Origin: Gymnothorax reevesii
Lineage: Eukaryota > Chordata > Actinopteri > Anguilliformes > Muraenidae
NCBI GenBank assembly: GCA_029721435.1
Contig: CM056583.1
Coordinates: forward strand, 76,635,120-76,699,119
Direction of reading: 5' to 3'
Length of the DNA stretch: 64,000 nucleotides
Shown: positions 57,540 to 64,000 of the stretch, piece by piece
How positions within the stretch are numbered: the first letter of the stretch is position 1
Layout of the letters: each line of letters starts with the position of its first letter
Translations under genes and position numbers: made by a program
Notes under the pieces: generated by a model
Database searches by the model: none
Seen by the model: the letters and a program-made list of their open reading frames with translations, nothing else
Told to the model about the DNA's origin: nothing

Positions 57540-60500
57540 CAAAATAGAATCTTTTGTAGCACAAATATTTATTTCAAAGCTGCTGGGTGTGATGCCAGCT
57601 GCATATTTGCAACAGGAACTTATTCATCTGTGAAAGGAGATGCGTTTTTCTTCAGTCTTTATTTTCTCATTCACTTCAAAAGAAAAGGTGTAGAAGAGAT
57701 GATTCAAAAATAAATCTACATTACAACTGTTCTACATTCACAATCAAATTCAATACAGAGACTGAATGTCATTCAAAAAGTTTGTTTTCTGCTTGTGACC
57801 ATTATGAGAACCTTTCTATTTGTATGCAAACATCACAGCTTTCAATCCAGAGTGCATTTGTAAATATATTACATTGTTTTATGTACAGGCTTTGGTAAAC
57901 CAAATACAAAAATAGGACTCCGATAGGAGTCCTGAGTAAAAACATCATACATTTTTATGTAAAAATTTTATAACACCAAACTTCAAAACCATTTACCTTT
58001 TTGTGCGAATTATTTACACGTAACCAAAAACAGTTTACAATGGCTGCTTTTCAAAATTGTGGTCTTTCATTGTCTCATGTATAACACTGAAATTGTTATA
58101 TCCTTGAATGAAAAAAGTACATTGTTTAAGGACTAGTTGTAAGTTAGATGTAGATTTTCTCGTTTTAAGCTATGGGACATGTTTTAGAGTGCACATACCA
58201 CACTTGGACACTAGGAGGAAGACTGGCCCATAAAAAGTGGTGCACTTGATATTTTTCCTACAGTGTCACAGTTCTTGAAACTACCCGTTAAATAAAAGGG
58301 CATGCATTTAATGAACTGTTAGAAACTCAGCAGTACAAGGGCTCCAGCAAAACATCATTGGGGATATTTTATGAATGGAATCCAATGGCTGCACTGCACA
58401 AAATGCTGGAACGAATTTCATATCAGTGACATTTATTTTTTCACAATAACACCTGCAATGACATTGTCAAGGAGTTCATAACATTCGGCTGATTTAGGTT
58501 TGTGGATATTCTTTCTGTTTTCATGACAGAGTGCAGTAAAAAAAAAAAAAAATACAAGTTCTTTGATTTCACATTAATTTAGAAAGCTCGCTCATGCAGA
58601 ACAGACAAAAATAACTACAGATAAAAAACATAGACGGAGTAATATGTTACTTTTAAATATGTTAAATTGTTATGCAGTTTGGCTTGATTTGTCAACTTAA
58701 TCCTTTAGGGGCATTTTTGTGGAAACAGATTATCCTTCGTCATTGACTAGATTTAATGTCGAATGGAGATCATATGTAAAACAACTTCAGTTAAGCAGGA
58801 CTTTCCGGAACTATGCTATGAATGTGTTCGTGAAACTGACCCTCCCAGTCAGGCAGAGGTTTTCAATGGGGATTCTGAGAGAGCACTTCAACTGATCTCA
58901 GGACTCCCTTCCCTCCTCACCTAGTCCTTGATGACAATCAGGATGCCCCCCTCTCCTCTCCAATTATTACAAACCTTTTTTTTTTTTTTTAATGTGTATT
59001 GTTCACTTTGGATTGCGTCCTCTGCATGCATTTGAGCCTTGATGGGAATCCCTGATCAAAAACTGGCACTGAATCAGGAAATCTTGTACTGTGGTCACAT
59101 AAAAGCACTGAGGTCACACAGTATCAAATAAACTATGCAATATCGCCATATCCCCACTTACACTGGCTGCCAAACTCCATTAAAAGAAGACAGGAGCAAG
59201 CTGCGCTGATTTTATGACCATGTCAAATAAATATGGTTTGTTTCATGAAAAAAGGCAAATTGGTTTGCATGAATTGAATTGCAAAATAAAATGTTCATAC
59301 TGACTGTAAACCAAATCTCACACAAGATGTGGTCTTTTGCAGTGGATTTCTGCAGCATGAAGCAAACCGCTTGATTATTCTCCAAAGCTGTTATTGGTCA
59401 GCTACACTATTTTTTATGAATTACCTGCATGTAAAAATGTACATATGGAATAGGTTTCCTGCTTTAATATTTAATCAAAGGGGGCTGAAAGATGACAGTC
59501 TGCACCTCCCTTCATAAACACCAACAATCACAGCCTCTCAGTGTGCATGCGTGTGTGTGTGTTACAGTGTGTGTACATGAGCACAGAGAGAAAATGAAGC
59601 TCTAAAAGTAAGGAAAACATTTATGTAAATGTTTATAACTATTCAACTGTCACTGAGGCTGATCATGCAAATATTCAGATCAAATGCTGCTTTTCCGGAG
59701 AAATTAATCTGATTTGACAGCAGGGGAAATGGACTGTAACTGTATCAAAATCACAAATACTGCGAATGCCAGCACCTCCAATGGACTTTGTAATATCCAA
59801 TAAATGTTTTATTTATTTTTTTACTGGATAACTTAATCTGTTGCTGCATCATTGCTGTCAGCTGACAAATATCACCACCAGATGTAAAATTTTAAGTTAA
59901 CAGTGATTAAGCGCATGTTAGTCAAACAGTTTATGATGATCCCAATCGGAGTGACAGTTGAACTAAGTGTTGCATTCATTGAGCATTTTGTAGAACAGCT
60001 TCAAGCGCTGAAGTCTCGAGTTATATTCCGAAATTACTCTCAGGGATTTCACGGATTTATCCCGACCACTGCCTAAGATCCTCCATATCAACGTAGTAAC
60101 TTTCACAGTTTTAACGGAAATATTTTAATTAAAAAAATAAAGAGAAAGAATGGGGAATGAGAGAGAGAGAGAGAATTGTAACAAAGGCTGGTGGCTGGAC
60201 CCAAACCGCCAACATCACAGCTCATAACCAGCATGTGGACAGTGCTCTGCAGGCAGCGCCGTCGAGACACCCCAAGTTTCTTTAAAAATTTTCAATGGAC
60301 ATTTACAACCCCTTGATGTAGAACCCTATTAATTTTGCTCAATTTATGATCAACTTCAATGGCATTAATTTACTCATTCACTCATGTTACTGCATGTTTT
60401 TGACCAGAATCTTGGTAATTGTGCATTACTTTTTCACTTTTGACATCATGGGCCTTCAAGGATGTAGCCTTGCTCTAGGGGGCTGACAGCGTCCTTGTAT

Positions 60501-60984
60501 ATTTGTTTAAAGTATTATGGCATTTGCTCTTGGTAGCTTTAACATATTCTGACATCCAAAGAGAATTATCCCTCCTGCTGCTTGCACAGTGAAACAGCAG
60601 GCAAATTGCGCTGAAAGAATGAGACATTGTGATCACACAATCTCAATCTTCTTTCCAGTCCTCTCATAATAGTGACTCAAAGGTTCACATCTAGAGACAA
60701 GTACAGCTGCCATCTGTTCATGTATTTTCAAGAGTGCTCAGCCATAAACTTAAAGGATCTGTTAAAGGCATTGGTGGGGAGTGAAGAATTTGGTGCGGGG
60801 CCAGTGGTAAGAGGCGCCTCTTTTCTATTTGTTACATATCTCTATTCCCTGCCACTATTTTACCACTCCTTCACAAACCTTCTCCCTCCAGCCAGTTGGA
60901 ATGCACTATATTTCTCGACTACAGCAATTACGCAGCCTTAATTTTCTGCGGGTCGTCTGCCCCCGCTATTTTTCCGGAACTTTC
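57540..60984 (-). other. csgalnact1: csgalnact1 3' UTR and/or downstream DNA
   Basis: This region follows the csgalnact1 stop on the minus strand and holds no other gene. AATAAA hexamers (plus strand TTTATT) near 59810 and 57569 would give 3' UTRs of about 1.2 or 3.4 kb; which is used is unknown. It includes a SINE-head remnant at 60183-60275, a (GA)n run at 60160-60172, a (GT)n stretch at 59550-59575 and poly-T near 58978. Confidence 0.35.
60183..60275 (-). repeat. tRNA-like SINE head remnant
   Basis: On the minus strand GACGGCGCTGCCTGCAGAGC and GGCGGTTTGGGTCCAGCC resemble the A- and B-box regions of the abundant fish SINE that also appears at 23350-23885. The body and tail are absent. Confidence 0.4.
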
Positions 60985-61274
60985 TCATGTCTTTTTGCCA
61001 GTTCCATGGAGTTTCTGCTTGCGCAGATGGGCTTCAATCTCGTGTCTGAAGAAGAGCATACCCAGCTGCCCGTGGGAGGCCTCGTTCATGGCTTTGGACT
61101 GCATGCACATTTTGTACTGTTCGGGCGGCAGTTCATCTGCGCAGTGCTTCTCGTGCCAAAGGTGGAAGAGGCCACGCGAGGGTGAACGTACCACGAGCAG
61201 GTTACTGTGCAAGTACTTCCTGTAGAGATGCACATCCTCCCCGCCCCAGCCCTTTATGTCCGCGTCAAAGCCAC
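60985..61274 (-). CDS. csgalnact1: Chondroitin sulfate N-acetylgalactosaminyltransferase 1, last coding exon (partial gene)
   Basis: The enzyme is a type II Golgi membrane glycosyltransferase that adds GalNAc to glucuronate during initiation and elongation of chondroitin sulfate. Only the C-terminal 95 complete codons plus stop are in the window. The exon begins after a CCTGGCAG acceptor with GT, completing a glycine codon from the previous exon, and reads [20 protein letters not shown]. The GWGGED box is the acceptor/donor-site signature of this glycosyltransferase group. [19 protein letters not shown] and [19 protein letters not shown] follow, then the basic end HLRKQK..GKKT. The YKMCMQ, HGQLGML and KKT ending favour paralogue 1 over paralogue 2. 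Upstream exons lie beyond 64000. Confidence 0.9.
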
Positions 61275-64000
61275 CTGCCAGGACACAAGGAGAATCAGCA
61301 GTTATACTTTACAAAGACCGAGCAGCACATTTGGCAGTGTTAACAGTCTAGTGAGTAGATACTGCTGTGCTGTTCTAACGGGACTATGAATGACAAGTTA
61401 TGGAGTCATCACAATAGTATGTTTTTTATTGTTGAAAGAGAGACATTACGGTGCAGTGTTAAGAGAGAGTGGGAGATCCAGAGTCAGTTGGAGAGGAGGG
61501 GTGAGAGAAATAAAAAAAAAAAATGAGTGGGTGAAAAGAGATTAAAATTCCTCCATCAAACTTTTGATGAGGTGTTAAGAGCCAAGACAACCAGGAGAAG
61601 GCAGTTGTTCCCTGAGTGTTACTTCAGTGTGGTATAACATTGCCGCTACATGGCAGCAACATTGTGAGAAAGTGTATTTTGTATCATTTTGTATAAAATT
61701 ACGAGTTGAGAAGCAATGAATTGTGAATGCAGACACCCCCTGCCAGTGTTGTCAGATTGGGTGGTTTATGATTGGATTATGAGTGCAAAAATACCCTGGG
61801 CAGAGGGGCACATTCTGAGCTGGTTTGGGATGAATGGGGTACTTTTATTTAATGTCCATAATTTGCATTGGTGAAGCGTGGAACTAGTTTAAAATAACTA
61901 TCCATGCCTGTTTATTCATTAAAACATCTGTAGATGTATAAATATCGATCAACGTTAATTTTGGCCCCTCTTATTGAGAGGAAGTACACCGAGGCAATTG
62001 GTTCCCAAACTCAGTCCTGGTTGTTTTTGTTCCAACCACAACTGCAATCCCGGAACTGCAAACTCTTCTCAATTATTTTGCTTTCAAGGTTAGTCTGATG
62101 TATTGCCCTCTATTGCCACATTATGACCAAAATGGCCATGCATACCATGACTTGTAGGCCAACAAGTTTAATGGCTGAATTTAACTTATTTTGCTAAATG
62201 AGTTTATTCAATGGTATCGGAGCATATACAAGAAAGGGAAGCCAACAGCCAGTTGACCACGATTATTGAACAATTGCATAAGTTAGCATTGGTTATCTCA
62301 TGTTGGAGAAAAAGGCCTCATAGACATACGAAAAGAGAAATGTGATGCTGGCTACCTAATGTTACAGTAGAAGTTAACATAACCCCGTAAACAACTAATG
62401 TGGAATAAAAAGTGTACTACAGTTATTGTTATTATTGTTTGCTAGCAACTGATATTGCCACTCAGAGCAGTGTTTGCCTTCGAATGATGAATAGCACGTC
62501 CTGACTCCTCATTATCCTTGAAAGTGAAATTCAATCCCCCAGCAAACAAAGATGAAAGGATAGGTATTATCATCACTCACTGTTCAAACATAATGCTGTG
62601 AGAACTAGCTACCAGTGCTCACTGAACCATGGTGGCTTTCTCAGTCACGACCTCGGAGACTCGGACTAATGCCAAGCAGCTTGCAGATACTGGTAGAAGG
62701 GTACTATAGATATGGGGCATGTAAATGACTAGGAACTAGGTAGATTGTTCCACACAACTCCCCACTGCTTGCTCTCTTGGCTCCATAGTTTGTAAATTGA
62801 AACAACAAATGAAACTACATTTCTTAAATCACCACTTTTTAGACAAGCTTTTGTCACATTTCATGTGTGTCCCTTACGGTATATCCTTAGATCCTGCAGG
62901 TTAATCCAGAGGCATTTCAGCTTGTGTTCACTGTTCGAGGGGAATCCTTAACCTGACCGGTCTACCTACCACCCACCCACATTCACATACAATGTGTTTT
63001 TTTTTTTTTTTTTTGTTGAAGGGGCCTCCTCTCATAACAGATTTGCGGTACGCTTTTGAGGCTGGTACACATTCCATTCCATTGTCAAACTCCCAAGAAA
63101 ACAAATTCCACAAGAAGTTTTGCACCTGTTAATTTTTCTGAGCCAATGGCTCAAATAAAGCCCATTTGTGCCCAACTACCACTGCAGAGAATGACTGCAG
63201 GTAGTAAAAGTGTGAGACGTCCTTATGACTCTCCTCAGTAGCCTTATCACATCTTAAATATACATTGGCCCATCTAAATGACAAATTCATGCGCATATAA
63301 ACACACATACACACGTGGATGTGTGCACAAACATAAAGGAGAAGTAATTGGAGTATAAATTTGAGAGAGAATTTCTTGATATTTTTATATCCCTCATGAA
63401 AAAGCAGTAATAAAACAAACATAACAAAAATTACACATCACCTTTACCTCCTCATTACTCATATTTTGCTGTAGCGGGAGAAAACAAGCTTACAGCAGAT
63501 AAAAAGACTGTACTTTAATTCCTTCCATGTTGCACACTTTTGAGAAAATGGTGGGTGTGAAATACTTCACTCTCGTGATTTTTATCCCCTGGCTTTAGAA
63601 AAATCAATTGAAGCATCCTGCCAGTGGAGCTGGTTCTCCAAGAGCTTGCTACACGCTTGGGCACAGATGGCACCTGCCCTTTTATCCTCTGACAAGTGCC
63701 GTTTTTGCAAAACTTTTATTTTTCTCTTTATTTTTGTTTTTGTTTTAAAATTTGGCCCATGGCATTAATTCTCAATTAAATGTGTGATGTAATGCCGACA
63801 GCTGCATTTCAGTGGAGAAGTAGCTACTTTATTTCACCGTGACCATCCGAGCTCCTGAATAGTTTGATTCCCTGTCCAGCTGTTAAGGGTAATTCGCCAG
63901 AAAGTTATTTTAAGACCGCCATAAAACATCAAGGAGAGCATCTTGCCCGTCCATCTCCAACGTCGCTTGCCAGTTGAGCGTCCGTCAAAGCGCAGAGCAG
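61275..64000 (-). other. csgalnact1: csgalnact1 last intron (partial)
   Basis: Upstream of the last exon on the minus strand no further csgalnact1 exon could be found to the window edge; the expected preceding exon would end in sequence like CQYRSDFINI. Simple sequence includes poly-T at 62996-63014 and CA-rich stretches near 63300. A stretch near 62000-62100 resembles part of a hAT-like repeat, without ends. Confidence 0.7.

Noticed and set aside
63500..64000. Expected upstream csgalnact1 exon
   Set aside because: No minus-strand sequence resembling CQYRSDFINI or other conserved parts was found before the window edge.

Overview
The window looks like nuclear DNA of a ray-finned fish. It is AT-rich, with small exons separated by kilobase introns carrying GT/AG borders. 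It holds many Tc1-like, Harbinger, hAT-like and piggyBac-like DNA transposons, tRNA-derived SINEs and non-LTR retrotransposon pieces of kinds common in fish. There are no bacterial operons, rRNA genes, functional tRNA genes or CRISPR arrays.

Two genuine protein-coding genes are visible, both on the minus strand. (1) plpp1 (phospholipid phosphatase 1, also called LPP1/PPAP2A) is complete. Its ATG is at 50600 and its stop at 23180-23182, with seven coding exons, two of which (37184-37335 and 43349-43503) are alternative versions of exon 2. Every splice border could be read from the sequence and the phases agree. The predicted proteins are 281 aa (exon 2a) and 282 aa (exon 2b). All three PAP2 catalytic motifs are present. 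(2) The last coding exon of a chondroitin sulfate N-acetylgalactosaminyltransferase, best matching csgalnact1, lies at 60985-61274. The rest of that gene is beyond the right edge. The two genes lie head to tail; no shared pathway is implied, although one acts on lysophospholipids at the cell surface and the other builds chondroitin sulfate in the Golgi.

Layout: 1-22.7 kb is gene-poor and contains a nested transposon cluster (a Harbinger element at 2893-6192 holding a LINE tail, a perfect 62-bp palindrome and a complete Tc1-like element), several miniature elements, a decayed Tc1 copy and an L1-type fragment. 22.7-50.9 kb is plpp1; its introns hold three SINE-type insertions, a rearranged reverse-transcriptase/transposase cluster, a ~167-bp tandem repeat, and two large inverted-repeat (foldback) elements in intron 1. 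50.9-57.1 kb is the plpp1 upstream region and intergenic DNA with two convergent decayed THAP-domain fragments, a nearly complete but inactivated Tc1 element and a second transposase relic. 57.5-61.3 kb is the probable 3' UTR and last exon of csgalnact1, and 61.3-64 kb is its intron.

No convincing new biological system was found. The points most worth following up are the frame-enforced mutually exclusive exon pair of plpp1, the long foldback element next to exon 2b, the perfect palindrome, and the THAP pair. Human sequences and locations used for comparison are recalled, not searched.
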